This document shows, in pieces, positions 44,989 to 53,921 of a stretch of 64,000 nt of DNA. The notes below the pieces were generated by a model. The model saw nothing but the letters and a program-made list of their open reading frames with translations. It was not told the DNA's origin and ran no database searches. How positions within the stretch are numbered: the stretch's first letter is position 1; each line of letters starts with the position of its first letter. The position numbers were made by a program, and so were the translations under genes. This DNA comes from Emticicia oligotrophica DSM 17448 (GTDB taxonomy: Bacteria > Bacteroidota > Bacteroidia > Cytophagales > Spirosomataceae): NCBI RefSeq assembly GCF_000263195.1, contig NC_018748.1, positions 682,001 through 746,000 of the forward strand. Direction: 5' to 3'.

Positions 44989-46134
44989 ATGAAAAATTTT
45001 GACCTTATAGTCGTTGGTAGCGGGATAATGGGGGCTTTTCATGCCTATCATGCAGCTAAACTCGGCAAAAGTGTATTAATCCTCGAAAAAGACAATTTCC
45101 CGGTTGGTTCAACGGTGAGAAATTTCGGACAAGCAGTACCTTCTGGTTCATCAGGTAGGTGGTTTGATTATGGTCGCCGAAGCCTTGAAATTTACCAAGA
45201 TATTCAACAAAAATTTGATATTTCGGTTAGAAATAACGGAACCGTGTATGTTGCCTCTGATGATACTGAATGGACATTAGCTAATGAACTTTATGCCATT
45301 CATCAAAGTAAAGGCTATAATTGCAGCCTTCTTTCTAAAAGGCAGTGCTTGGAGCAATATCCAGAACTAAAAGCAGATTATGTAAAGGGAGGCATTTATT
45401 ACCCTAACGAAGTCAGTATAGAACCTAATTTGTTGATTTACAGAATCTTAGATTATCTTCAAGAAAATCATAAAGTTGCTTACAAAACTAATGCTACCGT
45501 CATTGACTGTCAAGAGGTAAACGGACGTGCGGAAGTTCTAACTGCCAGTAAAGAAAAGTTTACTGCTGATAAAATCATTATTTGTAGCGGATATATCTTC
45601 AATTTATTGTATCCAGAAGTCTATGCACAAAGTGGACTCATTGTTAGCAAATTACAAATGATGCAGACTGTTCCGTTGAAGAATATTTCATTAAAAGGTA
45701 ATATTCTCACTGGACTTTCTATTCGTAGATATGAGTCATTTGAGGAGTGTCCATCTTATAAAGATAGTACAACTCCAGAGCATTATACAGAACTAAAAAA
45801 ATGGGGCATTCATATACTTTTTAAGCAAGCAATTGATGGTTCAATTATCATCGGAGACTCGCACGAATATGCACCAGTAGGGAAAACCGACGAATTGGGT
45901 TTCGATACAAAAGAATATATCAATAAACTCATGATTAAGGAGGCCGAACGAATCGTGCATTTTCCTGTAAATCAGATAGCTCGTACTTGGGCTGGTTTTT
46001 ATGCACAACACCCAAATGAGATTTTTGAACATACTATTTCTCCCAATATCCATATTTTTACGGGTATTGGTGGCAAAGGAATGACTACCAGTGCTGGTTA
46101 TGCCGAACAAAATATTCAGCAGTTGTATTGCTAG
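44989..46134 (+). CDS. FAD-dependent oxidoreductase of the phosphonatase-linked (TIGR03364-type) family
   Basis: 381 residues. The FAD loop is VVGSGIMGAFHAYHAAKLGK, followed by LEKDNFPVGSTVRNFGQ, and the C-terminal FAD segment is FTGIGGKGMTTSAGYAEQ. This is the DAO fold that oxidises amines. It begins 31 bp after the phosphonatase-like gene and matches the family known for this exact partnership. The expected job is oxidative removal of the amino group of an aminophosphonate, giving the aldehyde that the HAD enzyme cleaves. The actual substrate (AEP, hydroxy-AEP or an N-alkyl form) is not determined by sequence. Confidence 0.85.
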   Translation: MKNFDLIVVGSGIMGAFHAYHAAKLGKSVLILEKDNFPVGSTVRNFGQAVPSGSSGRWFDYGRRSLEIYQDIQQKFDISVRNNGTVYVASDDTEWTLANELYAIHQSKGYNCSLLSKRQCLEQYPELKADYVKGGIYYPNEVSIEPNLLIYRILDYLQENHKVAYKTNATVIDCQEVNGRAEVLTASKEKFTADKIIICSGYIFNLLYPEVYAQSGLIVSKLQMMQTVPLKNISLKGNILTGLSIRRYESFEECPSYKDSTTPEHYTELKKWGIHILFKQAIDGSIIIGDSHEYAPVGKTDELGFDTKEYINKLMIKEAERIVHFPVNQIARTWAGFYAQHPNEIFEHTISPNIHIFTGIGGKGMTTSAGYAEQNIQQLYC

Positions 46135-46136
46135 AG

Positions 46137-46210
46137 ACAACCTTGTAGAGACGTAATATATTACGTCTCTACAAAATGAAATAACAATTGTACCACATCT
46201 CGAAGGTTGT
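46137..46210. repeat. nested palindrome between converging genes
   Basis: A perfect 32-bp palindrome (arms TTGTAGAGACGTAATA and complement, 46143-46174) sits inside a wider 8-bp inverted repeat ACAACCTT / AAGGTTGT (46137-46144 and 46203-46210). It lies between the FAD oxidoreductase and the DUF5690 gene. It can act as a terminator for both and has the form of a mobile REP-type element. Confidence 0.8.
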
Positions 46211-46223
46211 GCCACAATTACTT

Positions 46224-47534
46224 TTATCCAATCGGATTATATTCAGATTCTTCTTGTGGCGAAACCTTCCACCACAATTTTCCTTTAAGATATTTATTTG
46301 AAAAGTAGAATAGTTGAAGCACAAGCAGCGTAAAGCAAACCATTGAAATAATATAACTAAAAGTGCTGAGAATATTCAGAAAAGATATTTTTCTCAAGAA
46401 AAACTCTCTATAAAATAGCAAAATAACACTTCCCAGATAACCGACCGAGTCACAGATATATACCAAAAAACCTACGTTTCCCCGAGCCTTGAAAAGAGCA
46501 ATTAAGCGTTCAAATACTACTGTTTGAATGAGTAAATAAGGCAAGAATAAGCCAATTCCAAGACTTACCATCCAAATTTTAGGGCTAATTAATTGCTGTT
46601 CAAACGCCCACGTACTTCCACCACAGAGCATCACGGCTAAAATCATCATACCTGAAAAAGTAAGATATGAGTGAAAATTATTTTTTATAAACGCATTGAG
46701 AGCTATCAAGCTAACAACTACCAAACCAATACTCGTTTCAACCTTTGAGAAAATAGTTTTATTAAATTGGGGGTCAATTTCTCGCCAAACTTCAATGGCA
46801 AAATTATCTCTAAAATCACGCATTGTTGCTAAAAGTAAATAAGTACCTACGAAGCAAAGCAGACCAAAGCCAAATTCTTTCATTATTAAGCTTTTATCGG
46901 TTTGATTCATGGCCGTACGCTCACTTCTTAGTTGCAAATCTTCGGCATTAGGAGCAGGAATTTGTGCCAACATCCACACAAAAAATAAGAAAAAAGGCAA
47001 AAAGATAAGTCCGATTACAAATGGTAAATTAAACTCGGACAAATGGAAAGTTTCTTGAAGATGCAAATAAATTGTTTTGAGTACACCGGAGGTCATTACT
47101 AAATTTAAACTTAAGCCGAGAGCCAAAAATTCGGTTAGTTTTCGCCCCTCTAAAAAACTAAAAATTACCCCCCAGACCATTCCCAGAGGTAAACCATTGA
47201 GAAATAAAAAAATAAAATTATATGGAAACGGAACCGCCGCAAATGCCAATAAAGCCGCTTCCGCAAAAGCTATTAGGCATATAATCAAGCCGATACGTTT
47301 TTTATCTTTTAGTTCGGCAATGACCTTAATTCCAATTACTTTCGATAACATATAGCCAAATACCTGCGAAATAATCAGAATACTTTTATAGCCCATTCCC
47401 CAAAGTTTGAAATTTTCATATAATCCTGTTGTGAATGGCTTACGAAAGGCATACATACAAAAATAGGCCCCAAAAGCGGCAATAATACACCATAAAACGA
47501 GCAAAACCTCTGACTTTTCAAGTAGTTTTTTCAC
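46224..47534 (-). CDS. DUF5690-family MFS-type transporter
   Basis: 436 residues with about twelve membrane segments. The first, ALLWCIIAAFG-like stretch, then AYFCMYAFRKPFTTGLY, resembles the start of UhpC/GlpT organophosphate transporters (MFS). The N- and C-terminal halves are joined by a polar loop (APNAEDLQLRSERTAMNQTD). DUF5690 proteins are Bacteroidota-specific with unknown substrate. It converges on the phosphonatase/oxidase pair. I infer that it may be the inner-membrane importer of the phosphonate locus. Confidence 0.75.
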   Translation of the reverse strand: MKKLLEKSEVLLVLWCIIAAFGAYFCMYAFRKPFTTGLYENFKLWGMGYKSILIISQVFGYMLSKVIGIKVIAELKDKKRIGLIICLIAFAEAALLAFAAVPFPYNFIFLFLNGLPLGMVWGVIFSFLEGRKLTEFLALGLSLNLVMTSGVLKTIYLHLQETFHLSEFNLPFVIGLIFLPFFLFFVWMLAQIPAPNAEDLQLRSERTAMNQTDKSLIMKEFGFGLLCFVGTYLLLATMRDFRDNFAIEVWREIDPQFNKTIFSKVETSIGLVVVSLIALNAFIKNNFHSYLTFSGMMILAVMLCGGSTWAFEQQLISPKIWMVSLGIGLFLPYLLIQTVVFERLIALFKARGNVGFLVYICDSVGYLGSVILLFYREFFLRKISFLNILSTFSYIISMVCFTLLVLQLFYFSNKYLKGKLWWKVSPQEESEYNPIG

Positions 47535-47722
47535 AATAAATATTTAATTGAGATGAAGCAGAATAGCAGTAAACGTGCTTTTCGAAAAATTCTTGGAGGT
47601 GCTAAAATCAATTCAAGTTCAGAAACTCATGTAAACTCATCATTAAGGCAGTATTACGAATGAGTTAGTTTTTGGTGAATAATTGGTGGATAATATATTT
47701 TTCGATTTTGGTAGAATGCTCT

Positions 47723-47730
47723 TACCTTTG
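47723..47730 (+). promoter_or_regulatory. -7 element TACCTTTG for the DUF4494 gene
   Basis: An exact TAnnTTTG match, 38 nt before the start at 47769. Confidence 0.5.
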
Positions 47731-47768
47731 TTTCGTTAAATTTTTGCTTACTAAAAAATCCAATAGCA

Positions 47769-48263
47769 ATGTCTAATTGTTGGTATCAAGGGAAAATCCG
47801 CTATCAAAGGGTAGATGAAAAAGATAAAACTGTAAAAATCACAGAAGTATATTTAGTCGATGCGGTATCATATACAGATGCAGAAGCTCGAATCTATGAA
47901 ACCGTGGCATCAAACACACCTGATTTTCAGCTGGTTGGACTTTCAAGAATGCGACTACATGAAGTGTTTTTTGTGGATGAAGGTTCAGAAAAGTGGTTTA
48001 AAGTAAAGGTGAACTTTGTAAGTTTTGACGAAAAAGCCCAAAAAGAAAAACGTACGGCATATAATATGCTTATCAATGCCGATAACCCTCTTTTGGCTTA
48101 TCAATTAATTTCGGAAAGACTCGGAACCGTGGAGGATTATGAAATTACTGATATCAATATCACGAATATTTTAGAGGTTGTACCTTATGAAAGTCCAGAC
48201 GAAAAGAAGCTGAAAAGTGGTAATTTCCGACCGCTTTCGGAAGTAATGGCAAATGCGGAATAA
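47769..48263 (+). CDS. DUF4494-domain protein
   Basis: 164 residues, a full-length member of this Bacteroidota-specific family. It has WYQGKIRYQRVDEKDKTVKI, then VDAVSYTDAEARIYE, and MRLHEVFFVDEGSEKWFKVK. It is a small cytoplasmic protein of unknown function. It has its own -7 element and terminator, so it is a single-gene unit. Confidence 0.88.
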   Translation: MSNCWYQGKIRYQRVDEKDKTVKITEVYLVDAVSYTDAEARIYETVASNTPDFQLVGLSRMRLHEVFFVDEGSEKWFKVKVNFVSFDEKAQKEKRTAYNMLINADNPLLAYQLISERLGTVEDYEITDINITNILEVVPYESPDEKKLKSGNFRPLSEVMANAE

Positions 48264-48276
48264 AAATCGTTCGTAG

Positions 48277-48295
48277 CACAAGTCTCCGACTTGTG
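48277..48295. repeat. short palindrome of a dispersed type
   Basis: CACAAGTC / GACTTGTG with a TCC loop, preceded by CGTAG, just behind the DUF4494 gene. A degraded related unit (CGTAGACTTTTGCTAC) follows at about 48316. Confidence 0.55.
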
Positions 48296-48342
48296 TTTCT
48301 CTAACCCGAACAATTCGTAGACTTTTGCTACAACACAAAAGA

Positions 48343-48371
48343 AAAAGTCAGAGACAACGCCTCTGACTTTT
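48343..48371 (+). terminator. hairpin terminator of the DUF4494 gene
   Basis: 11-bp arms AAAAGTCAGAG / CTCTGACTTTT with a 7-nt loop, ending in a T-run. Confidence 0.75.
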
Positions 48372-48518
48372 CTGATTTTAACACCAATATGAATCAATTG
48401 AACTACCGTAGTAGTTGATTCAATTCTCAGCCATTAGCTGATAATCTTTTTGTTTTCACAAATATTTTTAGATTAGAGTATAAGGGTAATTGACAATAGA
48501 TGGACGCCAGAATGTTTT

Positions 48519-49091
48519 TTATTTTTCAATTTTTGTTGAATCTTGCTCCTTAACTATTGACTTCACACCCACCCATTCATTTATTTTTTTATCATAAACC
48601 AGCATAGAATCTGGCCATTCGATGTAATGTTTCATGCCTAGATATTTATCCAAATTTCCATTTTTCACAAGTTCTTTAAATAAAAATGCTCCTCTTTCTT
48701 TCACTAAAGCCTCTTCTAAATGTGGGGTATTTATGATTTCTTCAAAATCTACGGGCATTAATGTCCCTTGCTTTAATCTAAACTTCCCAACAACACCTCT
48801 ACGGTATTTAAGCGTATTACCAACTGGACGAATCAGAAAGAAATAGTGTGTACTATCAGGAGTAATAAAGTAGTTTTCTAGTGAAAACTTTGGCAAGTTT
48901 TGCACATAATATTTTCTAAATTGTGGTTCGAATCTGGTAGCGTTTGATGCGTAAGGTGGTTTTACGTAAACGTAGGTAATAATATTAGTTAATAGTGTGT
49001 CTCGTTCGCTTTCGCTATAATATTTGCTTACTTTATTATTATTTTGGCAAGCAATCATTACTACTGAAAAAAACAGAAGTAGGATTCTCAT
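48519..49091 (-). CDS. small lipoprotein of unknown function
   Basis: 190 residues with a short lipoprotein signal (lipobox MIAC, Cys15). The mature part is basic and aromatic-rich (SKYYSESERDTLLTNIITYV, then YFFLIRPVGNTLKYRRGVVG). I recognise no domain. It follows the beta-helix lipoprotein on the same strand, but a 17-bp hairpin separates them. Confidence 0.6.
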   Translation of the reverse strand: MRILLLFFSVVMIACQNNNKVSKYYSESERDTLLTNIITYVYVKPPYASNATRFEPQFRKYYVQNLPKFSLENYFITPDSTHYFFLIRPVGNTLKYRRGVVGKFRLKQGTLMPVDFEEIINTPHLEEALVKERGAFLFKELVKNGNLDKYLGMKHYIEWPDSMLVYDKKINEWVGVKSIVKEQDSTKIEK

Positions 49092-49119
49092 TTTAATATT
49101 TATTGGTGTTTTGTTGAAA

Positions 49120-49162
49120 CTTAATTCTTACCCCTCCTTTAACGAGAGGAGTAAGAATTAAG
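49120..49162 (-). terminator. hairpin terminator of the beta-helix lipoprotein gene
   Basis: 17-bp arms (CTTAATTCTTACCCCTC pairing with 49146-49162, one G-U on the minus strand), 21 bp after the stop at 49183. Confidence 0.75.
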
Positions 49163-49182
49163 TAGTGTAATTTTATAGAGGA

Positions 49183-50946
49183 TTACTTAATATAAGTAAC
49201 TGATTGTGGGTTAAATTCAGCCCAACCTTTTGTCCAATCTGTATCTTTGAAAGCACCAACAAAATCAGTTTTATCAAAGAAAGCTGGTAAAGTTGCTGGT
49301 AGCGAAGAACCAATTAAAGATTCTGCTGTACCTGTTGTAAGCGTGAAAGTTGGTGTTCCTGTACCCCACAATGTTGAACTTAAACCAGTTTTGCTTGTGT
49401 TAGCTAGGATTTTATTACCTTTTAAGCTAACAAACCACTCTGAAGGTTTTTGTGTGCCAATCAAAATAGCAGTTGCTGCTGTATTTTGTTCTGCATCAGC
49501 TACTGCAAAACCTTTTGGGTTAGTAGCAAATCCTTGTCCCCAACCGTTTGTTCCCCAACCATCAACACCTGCTAATACTACGTTTTGTAAGTCGATATCA
49601 CCTTTTGCGGCATTTCCTTTAGCATCACCTCTTTGGCTATCAATATAAACACCATTCGGATAACCTGTGATGAAGGTATTATAAAGTTTTTGCTTATTGT
49701 TTCTTCTCAATTGAGCACCATTTTGGAACTGTACATTGATTGAAGTTTCTGCTTTTCCTTTTGCTCCAATGATTGACATATTAGCGAAAATAGCTGAAGT
49801 ATAAGGCGTGTTCGAAGAACCATTAGCATCATTATCACATTCAAAACCATTAGAACCTGACTGGTCAGCTTGTGTAGTACCACGAATACCAACACCATAT
49901 TGAACATATCCACTAAAACCATTATCTGTATCAAAATCATCATCTAAACCTCTGTATGCAATCATGTGTTTACAATTTACTGTACCACCAAACCATTCGA
50001 ATGAATCATCTAATCCATAAGAAGCCATGATGTAATCAACTGTAGTACCACTACCAACCGAACCAAATGTAAATGAGTTAATCTCTTGGTTAGGGTTTAC
50101 TGGAATACCTGCGTATTCTACACGTACATATTTCAATGAACCAGAGTTATCAGCAGCATCAGAACCACCGTGGAATGCACCATATCCACCTTCCAATTCA
50201 CGGTTTGTTTTATCATCAGGTAAGTTGTTTGGAGCTTTACCACAAATAACTAAACCACCCCAGTCACCAGCTTCTCTTTCGCCTGGATTTCTTTCTGAAG
50301 TAAATACAATTGGTTTATCGGCTGTACCATTAGCAATAATTTTGCTTCCACGTTGAACCACTAAAGTACCTTTAGTTGCACGGTCACCGATGATTGTTGT
50401 ACCTGCTTCGATTGTAAGCGTACCAGTTTTTGTAATTGTACCAAATACTTCTTCTTGACCTACACGTACGAAACCTACTAATTTGTAGATTTTGTCCGCT
50501 GTCCAAGTTACATTGCCCTCTAAACTTCCTTTTACCTCAACAATTGTTTTTGGTGGTATAGCCGTAATAGTTACTGGAATTGTAGCTAATGTAGATGATT
50601 GATTATTGTTATCTAAAGCCTGTACTGTGAAGTTGACAACCGCACCTGCTGCCAAATTATCAATAGTATATTCTTTGGTATAAGTCGCTGATGTTTCACC
50701 TGCGAAAGTTTTTGAATCGAAAGCAGCACCATTTTTCAATACTGTGATTGACTTTAAACCTCCAGGAGCCGAAACAGTAGCAGTGATGGTAACTTTTGCA
50801 CCCGGAACACCCGAAAGTGCTGCACTACCCGCCGAAACTGTTGGAGCTGGGGCTACCTCGTCTTCTTTTTTACAAGCCGAGAATACCAATGCCATCGAAA
50901 GCATCATTGCTACAGCCTTTGTAATTTTCGATTGAATTAATTTCAT
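49183..50946 (-). CDS. beta-helix surface lipoprotein partnered with a TonB receptor
   Basis: 587 residues with lipobox FSAC (Cys25) followed by KKEDE. After an Ig-like domain (about 35-130: SGVPGAKVTITATVSAPGG), the rest is a right-handed beta-helix type domain: GTLTIEAGTTIIGDRATKG, LVVQRGSKIIANGTADKPIV, and acidic turns such as RGLDDDFDTDNGFSG that could hold calcium. Such proteins are regularly encoded directly behind a TonB-dependent receptor in Bacteroidota, as here (51 bp gap). It is probably the surface ligand-binding partner of that receptor. The ligand is unknown. Confidence 0.78.
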   Translation of the reverse strand: MKLIQSKITKAVAMMLSMALVFSACKKEDEVAPAPTVSAGSAALSGVPGAKVTITATVSAPGGLKSITVLKNGAAFDSKTFAGETSATYTKEYTIDNLAAGAVVNFTVQALDNNNQSSTLATIPVTITAIPPKTIVEVKGSLEGNVTWTADKIYKLVGFVRVGQEEVFGTITKTGTLTIEAGTTIIGDRATKGTLVVQRGSKIIANGTADKPIVFTSERNPGEREAGDWGGLVICGKAPNNLPDDKTNRELEGGYGAFHGGSDAADNSGSLKYVRVEYAGIPVNPNQEINSFTFGSVGSGTTVDYIMASYGLDDSFEWFGGTVNCKHMIAYRGLDDDFDTDNGFSGYVQYGVGIRGTTQADQSGSNGFECDNDANGSSNTPYTSAIFANMSIIGAKGKAETSINVQFQNGAQLRRNNKQKLYNTFITGYPNGVYIDSQRGDAKGNAAKGDIDLQNVVLAGVDGWGTNGWGQGFATNPKGFAVADAEQNTAATAILIGTQKPSEWFVSLKGNKILANTSKTGLSSTLWGTGTPTFTLTTGTAESLIGSSLPATLPAFFDKTDFVGAFKDTDWTKGWAEFNPQSVTYIK

Positions 50947-50997
50947 TGTTTTCTAAATTTGGTTTAAACGAAATAATTGGAGTTTTTATGAGAAAAT

Positions 50998-53826
50998 TTA
51001 TTTCTTGCTAAATGTATAATTAACCCCTAATGAATAAACTCTACCTGCTCTGTAAGATTGAATCACCTGGTCTTTATTAATATCAAACTTACCATCTTGA
51101 TTACCATCTTGAAGCACTAGATTGCGGGCATTCAATAAATCGGTAATTCCACCCTTCAATACTAAGTTTTTGCCAATACCTTTCGAGAACGTCACATCTA
51201 CCACATTTCTTGGCATTTCATACCAGTCAGGATATTGGTATCCATAGTTATTACCAACTGCGTAAATACGTTTACCAATTACATTATATAGCACATTGAT
51301 TTGTAATTGCTTCTTAGTATCGTTGTAGCTTAAGCCACCATTAATAACATAAGGAGATTGTCCTTGTAGAGGTCGGTTATCTGATTGATTAGCAGCGATT
51401 GCTGAATTTAATTTTACTCGGCTATAAATAAAAGCAGCGTTGAAAGTAACATTCAATTTGTTTAAGAACGGTGAACTTGTTAAACCTTCTAATGATTTAC
51501 GAGTTTCGAGTTCGATACCTGCACTATAAGCTCTTTCGGCGTTTTCGAAGCTAAGGTTTGGATTTGAACCACTAGCAAATACAACCTCAATTGGGTTTGT
51601 AAATCTCTTATAGAATGCTGCGATGCTTACTACCTCAGCTGGTGTTGGGTAAAACTCATGACGAAAATCGTAATTTTCTACTTGAGCATTTCTTAGGTTT
51701 GGATTACCAGTAATATTACGGTTATTTACAAAGTCATAGAACGAAAACGGAGCAATTTCACGGAATTCTGGACGATTTAATGTTTGGCCATAAGCAAAAC
51801 GAAGTAACGATTTCTCTGAGAAATTATAAGTAACATTTACTGATGGTAAAACGTTGGTCTTTGGATTATTATAATTAAGTGGATTATTCACTAAATCATA
51901 ACTATCTAATTTTTGCTTATTATTTTCTACTCTTACGCCTACAATTGCGTTTAATTTCTTGGTTAATGAATAATTACCTGATACATAATAAGCTAACAAA
52001 GTATTTTTTGCAGTATATGAGTCGTTCGGGTTGGTTTGCTCATCAATTTTCACACCAGTAGTAGCATTAATATTACCCGGTGCAAAAATTTGCTCAATTG
52101 GTAAAGTACCACTATTAAACAAGGCACTATTAGATTGTACATAACCCAAGTTGCGAGCACCAAACTGGCGGTCTTTCAATTCATAATAAACACCCGCTTT
52201 TACTTCAACTTCTTTATTATCTTCTTTCTGAGTAGCTTTTTTCACTACAAACTTCTGTACTAAATTCAAACCAGCAGTATAAGAAGCTTCTGTCATTTGG
52301 ATATTTGTTCTACCCAAGTTAAAAGTCTGAGCCGAACCTTGCGGTACTAACAAAATTGGTTCATTCCCATCAAGATTATATCTAAAACGCTTATAATCAG
52401 GTTGGTCACGATAAGAATTATTATAACCAGCAACCCAGTCGATAGTAGTTTTATCTTTAACAAGTGTGTGTTTACCCGTTAATTGTCCAGAATAGATACC
52501 ACGATAAACTTGGTCGAATGAACGAATATTCCATTTATTACCACTATCAAAACCTGTACGATTCACAAACTGTCCATTACTTAATTGGTTGTAAAGGTTT
52601 TTAAATTCAATCGTATTTTTATCGTTTATTCTAAAAGCCCAGTTGTGTAAGATACCCAAACGAATGGCATGTGTATATTGCTTATCATTAAAGTTGAAAA
52701 CCTCACCTGCTTCACCGTTCTTTAAGATTTGACTAAATTCAAAGTCATTGCGTTGCATTTCAAAGTTTGTGTAGCTATTACTATAATTTACAGCTGAGAA
52801 GTTTCCAATTTTCAATTCACCTTTTTGTATTTTAAATCCTCCTGTGAGTGAAAAACGTAAATCTGGAATTGCTGTTGATTGCAATGGCGTCCAATTGTTT
52901 TTCAACATCTGCCCGATTTGAGCCAAACGGTCAGCACCAGCATTAATAATATCAGCTTTAGTTGCAGGAAAAAATTTTGGTAAATCACTGTATCCATCGT
53001 TGAAACCCGTCCAGTAATTTGCTCCGTGCTGAGGTTCGTAAAAGTTTTTAGCAGTTGTACCTTCACGGTAAGAACCACCCAAATCAACAGTTAAGAAATT
53101 TTGGTCTGGAATACTCTTCGTATAAATTTTTACAACACCACCCGAAAATTCAGCTGGAAGCTCGGCCGAAGGGCTTTTGAATACTAGAATACGGTCAATT
53201 TGATTACTTGGAATAATATCAAATGAGAAAGAACGAACATCTGTTTCCATAGAAGGTGTAAACACGTTGTTTAACATTACAGTATTATAACGTTCGTTCA
53301 AACCTCTAATATTGATAAAGCGATTTCCGAAGATAGTCACACCTGGTACACGTTTCACAACCTCAGCAGCAGTTCTATCAAGTGTTTTCCCGATTTGTGC
53401 AGAAGAAATACCACTCACAACCATTTGAGAAGCCTTAATTTCAGAAATTACCGAAACCTCAGTTCCAGTTATACGATTTGCCACAACTTTTACCTCTTGC
53501 AAAACCACTTTATCTTCTTGAATCGTTGTGTTTATTTCGATAACTTTTTCAGCTTCTACGTTTATTTCTATTTCCTTAGTTTTATATGAAACATAAGAAA
53601 CAACTACTTTCTTTTTCCCAACCGGAACTCTCGAAATTGAAAAGAAACCATTGATATCGGTTGCAGCACCTAACGTTGTTCCATCAATTTTTACGGTTGC
53701 ACCGATAATATCTTCATTAGTAACAGCATCCTTTACATTTCCACGTACTACACCAGTTTGAGCAAACGAAATAAATGAGATAAGTGAGAAAAGAAGAAAA
53801 TAAATAAGTCTTAATTTGGAGTTCAT
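50998..53826 (-). CDS. TonB-dependent outer-membrane receptor
   Basis: 942 residues from the ATG at 53826. The frame starts at 53862, inside the -7 element, and only this Met opens the signal peptide ending FISFAQ. A carboxypeptidase-regulatory-like domain (GVVRGNVKDAVTNEDIIGAT) precedes the plug (ISSAQIGKTLDRTAAEVVKR, NRFINIRGLNERYNTVMLN) and the barrel. It is not of the SusC type and has no SusD; a beta-helix lipoprotein takes that place. The gene upstream encodes a glycerophosphodiester phosphodiesterase. Confidence 0.92.
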   Translation of the reverse strand: MNSKLRLIYFLLFSLISFISFAQTGVVRGNVKDAVTNEDIIGATVKIDGTTLGAATDINGFFSISRVPVGKKKVVVSYVSYKTKEIEINVEAEKVIEINTTIQEDKVVLQEVKVVANRITGTEVSVISEIKASQMVVSGISSAQIGKTLDRTAAEVVKRVPGVTIFGNRFINIRGLNERYNTVMLNNVFTPSMETDVRSFSFDIIPSNQIDRILVFKSPSAELPAEFSGGVVKIYTKSIPDQNFLTVDLGGSYREGTTAKNFYEPQHGANYWTGFNDGYSDLPKFFPATKADIINAGADRLAQIGQMLKNNWTPLQSTAIPDLRFSLTGGFKIQKGELKIGNFSAVNYSNSYTNFEMQRNDFEFSQILKNGEAGEVFNFNDKQYTHAIRLGILHNWAFRINDKNTIEFKNLYNQLSNGQFVNRTGFDSGNKWNIRSFDQVYRGIYSGQLTGKHTLVKDKTTIDWVAGYNNSYRDQPDYKRFRYNLDGNEPILLVPQGSAQTFNLGRTNIQMTEASYTAGLNLVQKFVVKKATQKEDNKEVEVKAGVYYELKDRQFGARNLGYVQSNSALFNSGTLPIEQIFAPGNINATTGVKIDEQTNPNDSYTAKNTLLAYYVSGNYSLTKKLNAIVGVRVENNKQKLDSYDLVNNPLNYNNPKTNVLPSVNVTYNFSEKSLLRFAYGQTLNRPEFREIAPFSFYDFVNNRNITGNPNLRNAQVENYDFRHEFYPTPAEVVSIAAFYKRFTNPIEVVFASGSNPNLSFENAERAYSAGIELETRKSLEGLTSSPFLNKLNVTFNAAFIYSRVKLNSAIAANQSDNRPLQGQSPYVINGGLSYNDTKKQLQINVLYNVIGKRIYAVGNNYGYQYPDWYEMPRNVVDVTFSKGIGKNLVLKGGITDLLNARNLVLQDGNQDGKFDINKDQVIQSYRAGRVYSLGVNYTFSKK

Positions 53827-53859
53827 AACCTTATATTGGTGTTTTTGATTTTTGTGCCA

Positions 53860-53867
53860 CAAAGGTC
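53860..53867 (-). promoter_or_regulatory. candidate -7 element GACCTTTG for the TonB receptor gene
   Basis: The minus strand reads TTCTGACCTTTGTGGC, 33 nt before the chosen start; seven of eight positions fit TAnnTTTG. It shares CTGACCTTTG with the susC upstream region. Confidence 0.45.
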
Positions 53868-53921
53868 AGAATCCAATATTAACTAATTGTTAAGCCAATG
53901 TTACGAGTTAATTATTAATAC

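Noticed and set aside
36366-47534. C-P lyase (phnGHIJKLM) or PhnWX pathway
   Set aside because: No gene of the C-P lyase complex, PhnW transaminase or Phn ABC importer is present; the HAD enzyme fits the PhnX-like clade by its FAD-oxidase partner.
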